Positions 35,971-43,243 of a stretch of 64,000 nucleotides of DNA are shown piece by piece. The DNA is from JAZKHT01 sp040385245 (lineage in GTDB: Bacteria > Pseudomonadota > Alphaproteobacteria > Rhodobacterales > Rhodobacteraceae), in assembly GCA_040385245.1 (NCBI GenBank), contig JAZKHT010000002.1, positions 1 to 64,000 on the forward strand, written 5' to 3'. Each line of letters begins with the position of its first letter. Position 1 is the first letter of the stretch. Under the pieces are notes generated by a model that did no database searches, was not told the DNA's origin, and saw only the letters and a program-made list of their open reading frames with translations. Both the position numbers and the translations under genes were made by a program.

Positions 35971-35993
35971 GGCCCGCCCGACAGGGGCGGGCC
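35971..35993. terminator. Hairpin between two convergent genes
   Basis: GGCCCGCCC (35971-35979) and GGGCGGGCC (35985-35993) form a perfect 9-base-pair stem with a 5-base loop between the transglycosylase stop and the stop of the small secreted protein. There is no T run on either side, so termination efficiency is uncertain. Confidence 0.55.
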
Positions 35994-36000
35994 AAGGGCA

Positions 36001-36252
36001 TCACTGCTGGTTCAGGATCGCCTTCAGTGCGCCGCGCGGGTTGTTGCCTGCGTTCAGGTTGTCGCTGTTGGCGAACAGACCGTTGATTTCGGCCAGTTGG
36101 GCGGTGGAAATGTTCGTCAGGTCCGCGCCGGGGACAAGGCGCTGGATTTCGGACACGACGTTTGACGACAACCCGGTGGGCGTCATGGTCATTGCCGATG
36201 CCGAAGCAACGGTTGCGATGGTCAGTGCGGTGGCGAGCAGAATGCGTTTCAT
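36001..36252 (-). CDS. Small secreted protein, 83 aa
   Basis: A short exported protein with a clear signal peptide (MKRILLATALTIATVASASA, about 1-20) and a mature part of about 63 residues (MTMTPTGLSSNVVSEIQRLVPGADLTNISTAQLAEINGLFANSDNL onward). The mature region is predicted helical with no cysteine. I know of many similar short periplasmic proteins in Rhodobacterales, with no assigned function. AAAGGA precedes the ATG. It stands alone; the 397 bases upstream lead to dnaE2, which is divergent. Confidence 0.72.
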   Translation of the reverse strand: MKRILLATALTIATVASASAMTMTPTGLSSNVVSEIQRLVPGADLTNISTAQLAEINGLFANSDNLNAGNNPRGALKAILNQQ

Positions 36253-36649
36253 GGGGTAAGTCCTTTGGTTCGGGTGTCTGTCCTGACCTGTTCTGGCCGG
36301 ATGAAACGAAGATGCGCCTGCGGACCGCATTCGTAAAATCACTCTCAAGTCGCGGAATCTCCCGCGTTTTTTACCGTGTGTGGGTGAAACTTTTCGGGGA
36401 CGCCCCTTTCTTCCAAGGATCGTTGGCCTTCGTGGGTGCCCAGATGCGCGCGCCTTTTCACGCGCCGGTTCGTTTCGCTGTCGAAACGTCACTTGCAGGG
36501 TGGTTGTGCATTTTTGCAGGGCGGTGAAAAGCGATCTGGTTCGGGTTTTTTCGGTGCAACATCGGTCGTGTCGCTGTGGCCGGACTCGTCAAAGCCTGTT
36601 GTGCCAGCTAAGATGTTCTCTCTATGTTCTTGCCGACTCAAGGCCCACC
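36253..36649. other. 397-base divergent intergenic region before dnaE2
   Basis: No convincing gene. It holds the 5' signals of the small secreted protein, an inverted repeat CGTTTCG-N4-CGAAACG at 36471-36488 of unknown meaning, and the LexA box at 36615. The dnaE2 frame stays open upstream of the chosen ATG through part of this region, but the extra translation is Cys- and Arg-rich and does not look like protein. Confidence 0.6.
36615..36629 (+). promoter_or_regulatory. LexA (SOS) box upstream of dnaE2
   Basis: GTTCTCTCTATGTTC matches the alphaproteobacterial LexA operator GTTC-N7-GTTC exactly. It ends 20 bases before the dnaE2 ATG, a position that would block transcription initiation. SOS control of dnaE2 is established for alphaproteobacteria such as Caulobacter; here it is inferred from the site. 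Confidence 0.85.
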
Positions 36650-39502
36650 ATGTTTGTCGAACTGTCTGCCACATCGAATTTCACCTTTCTGACCGGGGCA
36701 TCCCACCCCGAAGAACTGATCACGCGCGCCGCCGAAATGGGGGCTGCGGGGCTGGCGATTGCGGATGTGAACTCGGTCGCGGGGATTGTGCGGGCGCATA
36801 CGCGGGCGCGGGAAATGGCCCGCGATGGTGGCCCGGTGATCCGGCTGATCCCGGCGGCAAGGCTGGTGCTGGAGGAGGGGTTCACCCTGACCGCCCTGCC
36901 GCGGGACCGGGTGGCGTGGGGACGCCTGTGCCGTCTGATCACCACGGGCCGCCGCCGCGCGGTCAAGGGCACCTGCATCCTGACCCCGGACGATCTGCTG
37001 GAGTGGGGCGAGGGGATCGAGATGCTGATCCACCCGCCCACATGGGGGGCCATGGCGCCGTGGCTGACGCTGACCCGCCGCCTGACCGCACGCTTTCCGG
37101 GCCAATGCAGCCTGCTGGTCGCGCCGCGCTATGACGGGCAGGATACCGCGCGGTTTGACCGGCTGGCCCGGTTGGGTGTGGCGCAGGGACTGGCGCTGGT
37201 GGCATCCGCCCTGCCCATGATGCACCACGGGTCGCGCCGCCGTCTGGCCGATGTGCTGACCGCGATCCGCGAAGGCTGCCATGTCGATGCGTTGGGCCGC
37301 CGGGCGTTGCCCCATGCCGAACAACGGCTCCGGTCGGGGGCGGAAATGCTGCGCCTGTTTCGCGGCCACGAAGACGCCGTGCATCGCAGTGTCGAGGTGG
37401 CGTCGCGGCTGACCTTTTCGCTGGACCAGTTGCGTTATGACTATCCAACCGAAACCAGGGATGGCGAAACCGCATCGGAACGCCTGTCCCGTCTGGCCCA
37501 TGCGGGGTTGGACTGGCGCTATCCGGCCGGGGCGCCTGACACGGTGCGCGCGCAGATGGCGCACGAACTGACCCTGATCGGCAAGCTGCGGTATGAACCC
37601 TATTTCCTGACCGTTCACGACATCGTCGAATTCGCGCGCGGGCGGGGCATCCTGTGTCAGGGGCGCGGGTCGGCGGCGAATTCGGTCGTGTGCTATGCGT
37701 TGGGTGTCACCTCGGTTTCACCGGAAATCGGCACGATGGTGTTTGAACGTTTCGTGTCCGAGGCGCGGAATGAACCCCCCGACATCGACGTCGATTTCGA
37801 ACACGAACGCCGCGAAGAGGTGATCCAGCACATCTATGACCGCTATGGCCGCCACCGCGCGGGCCTCTGCGCCACGGTGATCCACTATCGCGGCAAGCGC
37901 GCCGTGCGCGAGGTGGGCCGCGCCATGGGCCTGACCGAAGACACGCTGGCCGCCATGTCATCGCAGATCTGGGGCTGGGGCGGACCGGGGCAGATCACCG
38001 ACATCCGCCTGCGCGAAATCGGGCTTGATCCCACCGACCGCCGCCTGCGCCAGACCCTGCACCTGATCGACGACATTCAGGGCTTTCCCCGCCACCTGTC
38101 GCAGCATGTCGGCGGGTTCATCATCACCGAGGGGCGGCTGGACGAGTTGGTGCCGATCGAGAACGCCACGATGGTGGATCGCACCGTCATCTGCTGGGAC
38201 AAGGACGACATCGACACGCTGGGCATCCTCAAGGTCGATATCCTTGCACTGGGGATGCTGTCGTGCATCCGCAAGGGATTTGACCTTTTGGAAAAGCACC
38301 ACCATGCCCGCTATACGCTGGCCACCCTGCCCAAAGAAGACCCGGCCACCTATGACATGCTGTGCAAGGCCGACAGTCTGGGCGTGTTTCAGGTCGAAAG
38401 CCGGGCGCAGATGAACTTTCTGCCCCGGATGCGGCCCCGCAGTTTCTATGATCTGGTCATTCAGGTCGCCATCATCCGGCCCGGCCCCATCCAGGGCGAC
38501 ATGGTCCACCCCTATCTGCGGCGGCGCAACGGGCAAGAGGTGGTGACCTTTCCGTCGGACGCGCTGGGAAAGGTGTTGGGCAAGACGTTGGGCGTGCCGC
38601 TGTTTCAGGAACAGGCGATGCAGATCGCCATCATCGGTGCGGGTTTCACCCCGACCGAGGCGGACCGCCTGCGCCGGTCGCTGGCCACGTTCAAGAAACA
38701 TGGGTCAGTGTCGGAATTTCAGGACCGGTTTCTGGACGGGATGCGCGCCAACGGCCATGACGCCGACTTTGCCGCCCGCTGCTTTGCCCAGATCGAAGGC
38801 TTTGGCAGTTACGGCTTTCCCGAAAGCCATGCCGCCAGTTTCGCGCTGCTGGTCTATGCCAGCGCATGGATCAAGCGGCATCATCCCGGCATCTTTGCCT
38901 GCGCGCTGCTGAATTCGCAGCCGATGGGGTTTTATGCCCCCGCCCAGATCGTGCGCGATGCGCGCGAACATGGGGTGATCGTGCTGCCCCCCTGCATCAA
39001 CGCCAGCCACTGGGACACCGTGATGGAGCCGGACGGTGAGGGTCGTCTTGCCCTGCGGCTGGGGTTCCGCCAGATCCGTGGCCTGCCCGAGGACGAGGCG
39101 ATGTGGATCGTCGCCGCGCGCGGCAACGGCTATCATGCGGTGCAGGATGTCTGGCGTCGGGCTGGTGTCAGCCCCGCCACGGTGACCCGTCTGGCCGAGG
39201 CGGATGCCTTTGCCGCGCTGGGGTTGACGCGCCGGGATGCGCTGTGGTCCGCGCGCGCGCTGGTCAAGGACAAGCCGCTGCCGCTGTTCGCCGGCGACAT
39301 TGACGGCGAGGCGATTTTGGAACCCGCCGTCGCCTTTCGCGCCATGACCACCGGCGAACAGGTGGTCGAGGATTACGTCGCCCTGCGCCTGACGCTGCGC
39401 GCGCATCCCCTTGCGCTGCTCAGGCCGTGGTTGACGCCGGGGGCGGGGCATGACCAAGCTGTGTCAAAGGGGAAATTCATTGAAGCACAGCTACACGCCT
39501 GA
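36650..39502 (+). CDS. dnaE2: Error-prone DNA polymerase DnaE2 (ImuC), C-terminally short
   Basis: The translesion C-family polymerase that works with ImuA and ImuB in SOS mutagenesis. The N-terminal PHP domain starts FVELSATSNFTFLTGASHPEELI. The palm has the catalytic aspartates in PPDIDVDFEHERREEVI and VDILALGML; the fingers and helix-hairpin-helix region end near ALWSARAL and PLPLFA. The protein is 950 residues, whereas DnaE2 is usually about 1050-1130. It stops soon after VEDYVALRLTLRAHPLALL, where the C-terminal OB-fold domain should begin. AAGG precedes the ATG and an exact LexA box lies upstream. The next gene starts within its last 25-50 bases. Confidence 0.92.
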   Translation: MFVELSATSNFTFLTGASHPEELITRAAEMGAAGLAIADVNSVAGIVRAHTRAREMARDGGPVIRLIPAARLVLEEGFTLTALPRDRVAWGRLCRLITTGRRRAVKGTCILTPDDLLEWGEGIEMLIHPPTWGAMAPWLTLTRRLTARFPGQCSLLVAPRYDGQDTARFDRLARLGVAQGLALVASALPMMHHGSRRRLADVLTAIREGCHVDALGRRALPHAEQRLRSGAEMLRLFRGHEDAVHRSVEVASRLTFSLDQLRYDYPTETRDGETASERLSRLAHAGLDWRYPAGAPDTVRAQMAHELTLIGKLRYEPYFLTVHDIVEFARGRGILCQGRGSAANSVVCYALGVTSVSPEIGTMVFERFVSEARNEPPDIDVDFEHERREEVIQHIYDRYGRHRAGLCATVIHYRGKRAVREVGRAMGLTEDTLAAMSSQIWGWGGPGQITDIRLREIGLDPTDRRLRQTLHLIDDIQGFPRHLSQHVGGFIITEGRLDELVPIENATMVDRTVICWDKDDIDTLGILKVDILALGMLSCIRKGFDLLEKHHHARYTLATLPKEDPATYDMLCKADSLGVFQVESRAQMNFLPRMRPRSFYDLVIQVAIIRPGPIQGDMVHPYLRRRNGQEVVTFPSDALGKVLGKTLGVPLFQEQAMQIAIIGAGFTPTEADRLRRSLATFKKHGSVSEFQDRFLDGMRANGHDADFAARCFAQIEGFGSYGFPESHAASFALLVYASAWIKRHHPGIFACALLNSQPMGFYAPAQIVRDAREHGVIVLPPCINASHWDTVMEPDGEGRLALRLGFRQIRGLPEDEAMWIVAARGNGYHAVQDVWRRAGVSPATVTRLAEADAFAALGLTRRDALWSARALVKDKPLPLFAGDIDGEAILEPAVAFRAMTTGEQVVEDYVALRLTLRAHPLALLRPWLTPGAGHDQAVSKGKFIEAQLHA

Positions 39503-39908
39503 AAACATCAAGGCCCGCACCGCCCCGCAATTGAAGAACCTGCTGGAAAATGCCCTGCGACTGGGGGCCGAAGACGTGACGACCATGGTGCAGGAAGAAA
39601 TGGCCCTGCGCCTTTATGGCGACGAACTGCCCGCCGGGGTTTCCGCCAAGCTGGACGCCACCCTGCAAGAGCATGAACGCAGGCAGGCCGAGGAAGCGCA
39701 GAAGAAAACCTTCAAGGACACCCGCACCCGCCTTGCGATCCGTCGCACAGGTTTGAAAAAGGCGGTCGAGACGATCGTGCAAAAGGGCGACTTTCCCACG
39801 CTACCCTTTGCCCTGACATTCGAGGCGACCATTCTGGAACACCCCGACCTGTTCAGCGCCGACGCGGTCGAAACCGCGCGCAAACGGCAAGAGGTCGCCG
39901 AAAGCTGA
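39480..39908 (+). CDS. Hypothetical helical protein, about 142 aa
   Basis: I do not recognise a family. The protein is charged and largely helical (IKARTAPQLKNLLENALRLGAEDVTTMVQEEMALRLYGDELP, then a coiled-coil-like stretch KLDATLQEHERRQAEEAQKKTFKDTRTRLAIRR). No signal peptide or membrane helix. The start is uncertain: TTG at 39480 has AAAGGGGA seven bases upstream, while ATG at 39450 has a poorer site; both overlap dnaE2. Its position directly behind an SOS-regulated polymerase, with no room for its own promoter, means it should be co-induced by DNA damage. Confidence 0.7.
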   Translation: MKHSYTPENIKARTAPQLKNLLENALRLGAEDVTTMVQEEMALRLYGDELPAGVSAKLDATLQEHERRQAEEAQKKTFKDTRTRLAIRRTGLKKAVETIVQKGDFPTLPFALTFEATILEHPDLFSADAVETARKRQEVAES

Positions 39909-40002
39909 TCTTTCAAGGGGGGTGCTGGGGCATCGAGCCCCCAAGGGCTGCATTGCCATGGATCGCGGCAACCGCCCGCAATCGAGGGGGTTGCGGGATT
40001 TT

Positions 40003-40022
40003 GAGTATTTAGGCGAATAAAA
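40003..40022 (+). repeat. Rhodobacterales-type GRRTATTT intergenic element, copy 2
   Basis: GAGTATTTAGGCGAATAAAA, lying between the convergent hypothetical gene and imuB. It is preceded by GC-rich blocks with imperfect stems (GCAACC at 39968 and GGTTGC at 39989), like copy 1. Whether it acts as terminator, RNA-processing site or protein-binding site is unknown. Confidence 0.55.
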
Positions 40023-40055
40023 AGCCGATGTCGGCGGTGGGGGCCGTGGCGGCGG

Positions 40056-41717
40056 TCAGGCGAAGCTGCCGTGACAGAACCAGCCGCCGGGGATGTCGCC
40101 GCCATGGGCGAAAAACAGCCACAGCCGTTCGCCCCCCGCAACCTCGATCCGCCAATAGTCGCGGGGGCCGGTGCGCCATTCGGCATCATTCAGCCACCAT
40201 TCCGGGGCGATCCGTTCCGGGCCCGAGGCGACGCGGGTGACAAGATCCCGCCTGCGCCAGCGGAAACGGGCAGGGGGTGTCGCCTCGTCCTGCGGGGCGG
40301 TGACGGGTTCGGGGCGAATGAGCAGCAGGGGCCGGGGCGCACGGGTTGCGGGCCATGGCGCAGGGGCGGCGTCCGACCATGCAGCAGTCAGCACGAGCGC
40401 GCTTTTTTCCGGGATATGGCTTTCAGCGGGGTGCAGGCGTGTGACCGCTTCGGCCCCAAGTCGCGCGCCCAGCTTGCCGATCAGATCATCGAGTGCCGTA
40501 TCGTCCACCGCCCGCGATGAAGCGGCGGTTCCCGCATCTACATGGCCCCGGTGTTGCACGGCGGACAGGGGTTCCGTCTCGGTCGCCTCAAGCCGCAGGC
40601 AGTCAATGCCGAAACCTGCATCGATCTGGTCCAGCTTCAGCGCCAGCAAGGGGCGGATGCGGTCGGCCTGATCCGAGGCGCGGGCCAGGCCCACCTCAAC
40701 CGCCTCGATCCGCCCGTCGGCGCGAAAGGCCTGCAGTCGCACCCGCCGCGCACCGTGGCTGCGGGCGGCCAGCCGGGCGCACAGGGCAGGCAGCAGCCGA
40801 TCCACCCCGGCCTGCACATCGGCCACAAGCCCGATCGGATCGGGAAAGGTCAGACGGGCGGCAAAGTGCAACGGGGCCTGTGCCGGTGTCACGGGTTCAG
40901 GCTCCAGCCCCAAGGCCTGATCCAGACGCCGCAGGGTTGCCGCGCCAAAACGGCGGGCCAGCGTGGCGCGCGGCAGGCCCATGATGTCTTCGACCCGCCG
41001 CAGGCCAAGCCGGGCCAGCCCTTCGATCACATCGGGGGGCAGGCGCAGGGCGGCCATGGGCAGGGCGGCCAGCGCCTGCCGCATCTGGCCGGGCGCCGCG
41101 ATCATCCCCTGCGGTGTGCCCGGTGCCGCCAGGGTGGGGGCTGCACCGCCCTTTTCCCACCCGCGCCGTTTGGAGGATTTTGACCGCGTTGCGCGGGCCT
41201 CTTGCGCGATGGCATCGCCGTTGCGCAGATGTGTGGCCACCCCGCCTGCATATCGCGCCAGTGCCCAGGCAGCACCGGGCGTATCGGCAATGCCTGTGCG
41301 CAAGCTTAGGCCAAGGGTGGCGCAATCGCCCTCTACCTCGGCCAGAAGGGCAGGTTCCCCGCCGAAAAGATGCGCGCAGCCCGTCAGGTCCACCACCAGC
41401 CCATCGGGGGCCTCTTCGGCGACCCACGGGCTGAACTTGCCTGCCCAACGGCGCAGCACGGTCAGAAAGGCCGCCTCTGCCACCGGATCGGCGGGCACGG
41501 TCACAAGGTCCGGGCACATTGCCATGGCATCGCGCAGCGGCTGACCGCGTTGCAACCCCGCCGCCTGCGCCCCCGCATCAAGCGAGGTCAGCACCTGCCC
41601 CCCCGCCTGATCCCCCACCACCGCCAAAGCGCGTACCAGCCCGCCCCGCCGCAACCGCAGGGCGCGTTCCGCCGCAAGGCGCGGAAACCACAGCGTCAGG
41701 ATGCGGCGATTGGCCAT
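40056..41717 (-). CDS. imuB: ImuB, inactive Y-family polymerase-like SOS mutagenesis protein
   Basis: ImuB is the hub that links ImuA, DnaE2 and the beta clamp during mutagenic translesion synthesis. The 553-residue protein begins RRILTLWFPRLAAERALRLR; the metal-binding aspartate of true Y-family polymerases is replaced (LWFPRL), as is known for ImuB. The palm/finger region runs to about 240, with the helix-hairpin-helix stretch GLARLGLRRVEDIMGLPRATLARRFG. The C-terminal part ends RDYWRIEVAGGERLWLFFAHGGDIPGGWFCHGSFA, typical of ImuB. Start at 41717: AAGGGA lies seven bases upstream and inside the LexA box, so an ATG at 41738 would put the box inside the coding region. No imuA is seen beside it. 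Confidence 0.93.
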   Translation of the reverse strand: MANRRILTLWFPRLAAERALRLRRGGLVRALAVVGDQAGGQVLTSLDAGAQAAGLQRGQPLRDAMAMCPDLVTVPADPVAEAAFLTVLRRWAGKFSPWVAEEAPDGLVVDLTGCAHLFGGEPALLAEVEGDCATLGLSLRTGIADTPGAAWALARYAGGVATHLRNGDAIAQEARATRSKSSKRRGWEKGGAAPTLAAPGTPQGMIAAPGQMRQALAALPMAALRLPPDVIEGLARLGLRRVEDIMGLPRATLARRFGAATLRRLDQALGLEPEPVTPAQAPLHFAARLTFPDPIGLVADVQAGVDRLLPALCARLAARSHGARRVRLQAFRADGRIEAVEVGLARASDQADRIRPLLALKLDQIDAGFGIDCLRLEATETEPLSAVQHRGHVDAGTAASSRAVDDTALDDLIGKLGARLGAEAVTRLHPAESHIPEKSALVLTAAWSDAAPAPWPATRAPRPLLLIRPEPVTAPQDEATPPARFRWRRRDLVTRVASGPERIAPEWWLNDAEWRTGPRDYWRIEVAGGERLWLFFAHGGDIPGGWFCHGSFA

Positions 41718-41721
41718 GAAT

Positions 41722-41736
41722 GTTCCCTTTTTGTTC
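41722..41736 (-). promoter_or_regulatory. LexA (SOS) box overlapping the imuB ribosome site
   Basis: GTTCCCTTTTTGTTC on the plus strand (GAAC-N7-GAAC on the imuB strand) is an exact match to the alphaproteobacterial LexA operator. It lies 5-19 bases before the imuB start and overlaps its Shine-Dalgarno. It also lies within the divergent region upstream of the cytochrome c' gene (132 bases from that start). Confidence 0.85.
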
Positions 41737-41868
41737 ATGATATCGGCCGATGAACCCGGAGTCGATCCTGCACATTCGCGTGATCCCGGTCGGTCCGGTG
41801 ATGTCGCGGGTTCCGCGACATTCTGCCTCGCCTATAGTCACGAGACATTTCCAGCAGGGAGCCATGAA

Positions 41869-42300
41869 ATGAACTTTGTAACCAAGACCCTGATTGCGGG
41901 TCTCGTATTGGTGGCGGGTGCAGCCTTTGCCGCAGAAGCTACGGACCCGACGGTGAAAGCCCGCCAGGAACTGATGGATACCATCGGGGCCAATGCCAAA
42001 ATCCTGGGTGAAATGGCGGGCGAAAAAACGGCCTTTGATGCCGCCGCCGCCGAAGCCGCCAAGGCCGCAATTGTCGCGGCTGTTGCCGAGATTCCGGTCA
42101 AATTCGAACCGCAGGCCACCGATCCGAAAAGCACGGCCAAGCCAGATGTCTGGACCAGTTGGGATGCCTTTCTGACCAAGGCGTCGGCCCTTGGCACGGC
42201 GGCGGGCGCGTTGGATGCAACCACGCTTGACGGTGTCAAGGCGGGCATGGCGGGCGTTGGCGGTGCATGCAAGGATTGCCACACCACCTATCGCATGTGA
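41869..42300 (+). CDS. Cytochrome c' (c-prime)
   Basis: A 143-residue periplasmic haem protein. Signal peptide about 1-21 (ending GAAFAAE), then a four-helix bundle with RQELMDTIGANAKILGEMAGEKTAFD, and the C-terminal haem motif Cys134-x2-Cys137-His138 (CKDCH) ten residues from the end, as in all cytochromes c'. The family binds NO and CO and is linked with defence against nitric oxide. This agrees with the nor operon at the other end of the window, but the genes are 20 kb apart. AGGGAG precedes the ATG. It is divergent from imuB. Confidence 0.94.
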   Translation: MNFVTKTLIAGLVLVAGAAFAAEATDPTVKARQELMDTIGANAKILGEMAGEKTAFDAAAAEAAKAAIVAAVAEIPVKFEPQATDPKSTAKPDVWTSWDAFLTKASALGTAAGALDATTLDGVKAGMAGVGGACKDCHTTYRM

Positions 42301-42311
42301 TCAATGCAGAC

Positions 42312-42333
42312 AGGCCCCGGATCTCCGGGGCCT
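42312..42333. terminator. Hairpin after the cytochrome c' gene
   Basis: AGGCCCCGG (42312-42320) pairs with CCGGGGCCT (42325-42333) around ATCT. It begins 12 bases after the stop, between convergent genes. No T run follows, so it may be a weak or bidirectional terminator. Confidence 0.6.
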
Positions 42334-42367
42334 GATCCTGACCGCAGTCATGCTTGTCGCCGTCGTT

Positions 42368-42676
42368 TTAGCCGCAATAGACGCGACTGATATATCCCGA
42401 CCGGTCGACCGAAAAATTCAGCCGCGCCGCGCTGTAATCCATCGTGACGGCCATGCCGGGCCGGATCACCCGCACGGGCTGGCTGAAGCGCATCGTTTCC
42501 AGCACCGACGCGGGTTGACCCACCAGATATTGCAGATCAAGCGCGCCACAGGCGTTGACGCCATCCTGCGGCGGAACCGGACCGGGGCCGGGAAGGGGTT
42601 CAACCGGCACGCAGGCCGTCAACACCGCAAGCATTGCGGCAACAAGGCTGGCGCGGGTGGCAAGGGGCGTGATCAT
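42368..42676 (-). CDS. Peptidase-inhibitor I78-family lipoprotein
   Basis: A 102-residue lipoprotein. The signal ends in the lipobox LTAC (Cys22). The mature part carries the I78 pattern: NACGALDLQYLVGQPASVLETMRFSQPVRVIRPGMAVTMDYSAARLNFSVDRSGYISRVYCG, with the RPGxxVTxDxxxxRLN core and the two cysteines that likely form a disulphide. I78 proteins (fungal Aspergillus elastase inhibitor type) inhibit serine proteases such as subtilisins; the bacterial members are not characterised. GGAGG lies five bases before the ATG. A second, more diverged member lies just upstream on the same strand. Confidence 0.85.
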   Translation of the reverse strand: MITPLATRASLVAAMLAVLTACVPVEPLPGPGPVPPQDGVNACGALDLQYLVGQPASVLETMRFSQPVRVIRPGMAVTMDYSAARLNFSVDRSGYISRVYCG

Positions 42677-42704
42677 CTGATCCTCCAGTCGCGTGGGCAG
42701 GGCG

Positions 42705-43061
42705 TCATCCGCAGAACAATCGCAGGATGCGACCGGTTCCGTCCACCTGTGCATTCAGTCGCGCGGGCGTCAAGCCATCGGTGATGCCCTGACCGGGGTA
42801 CAGGATGCGCAACCCGCCCGGAATGGGGCTGCTGGCAAGCGCGGTAAACGGCTGACCGATCAGTGCCCCTCGTCGATCTGCCCCGCAGCCCTGCGCCGCC
42901 TGACGTTCGATCGCCAAGGGTGCGGTCACAGGCAAAACGTTCGAAGGCGCAAGCGGCAGGCAGCTAGGCAATAACGCAAGAACGGCAATTACGCGGCCTG
43001 TGGGGGCGATGGTCCGGTGCCGTCTGACTGCGATGCATTGTCGGGTAAGGAAAAGACGCAC
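42705..43061 (-). CDS. Second peptidase-inhibitor I78-like lipoprotein
   Basis: A probable lipoprotein of 118 residues from a GTG at 43061, which has GAGG eight bases upstream; the start is not certain because no ATG gives a normal signal peptide. The signal region ends LLPSC (lipobox). The mature part shows CGADRRGALIGQPFTALASSPIPGGLRILYPGQGITDGLTPARLN and ends LRLFCG, aligning with its neighbour but with the RPGMAVTMD core changed to YPGQGITDG. It is 28 bases upstream of the other I78 gene, so they form a tandem pair, probably from duplication. Confidence 0.72.
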   Translation of the reverse strand: MRLFLTRQCIAVRRHRTIAPTGRVIAVLALLPSCLPLAPSNVLPVTAPLAIERQAAQGCGADRRGALIGQPFTALASSPIPGGLRILYPGQGITDGLTPARLNAQVDGTGRILRLFCG

Positions 43062-43243
43062 CGGCAAAACCTCATACCAACAATTCAACCAAAACGGGCA
43101 TGACAAGCGTAGACGGGCCGCCGGGTCCGGGCAAGGGCGGCTTTTGCCGTGCCCGCTGCCGCTTCGCGCGCGGTTCCGGTCGTTTCCCGCGTTGCAATCC
43201 ATACCGCTTTCCCCCAGTTTTGCGCAAACATCGGGAGAAGATC

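Noticed and set aside
36380..36649. N-terminal extension of DnaE2 upstream of 36650
   Set aside because: The extra residues are Cys/Arg-rich, lie across the LexA box, and the family starts at FVELSATSNFTFL.
41717..41738. ImuB start at ATG 41738
   Set aside because: It would place the LexA box and the AAGGGA ribosome site inside the coding sequence; ATG 41717 fits both.
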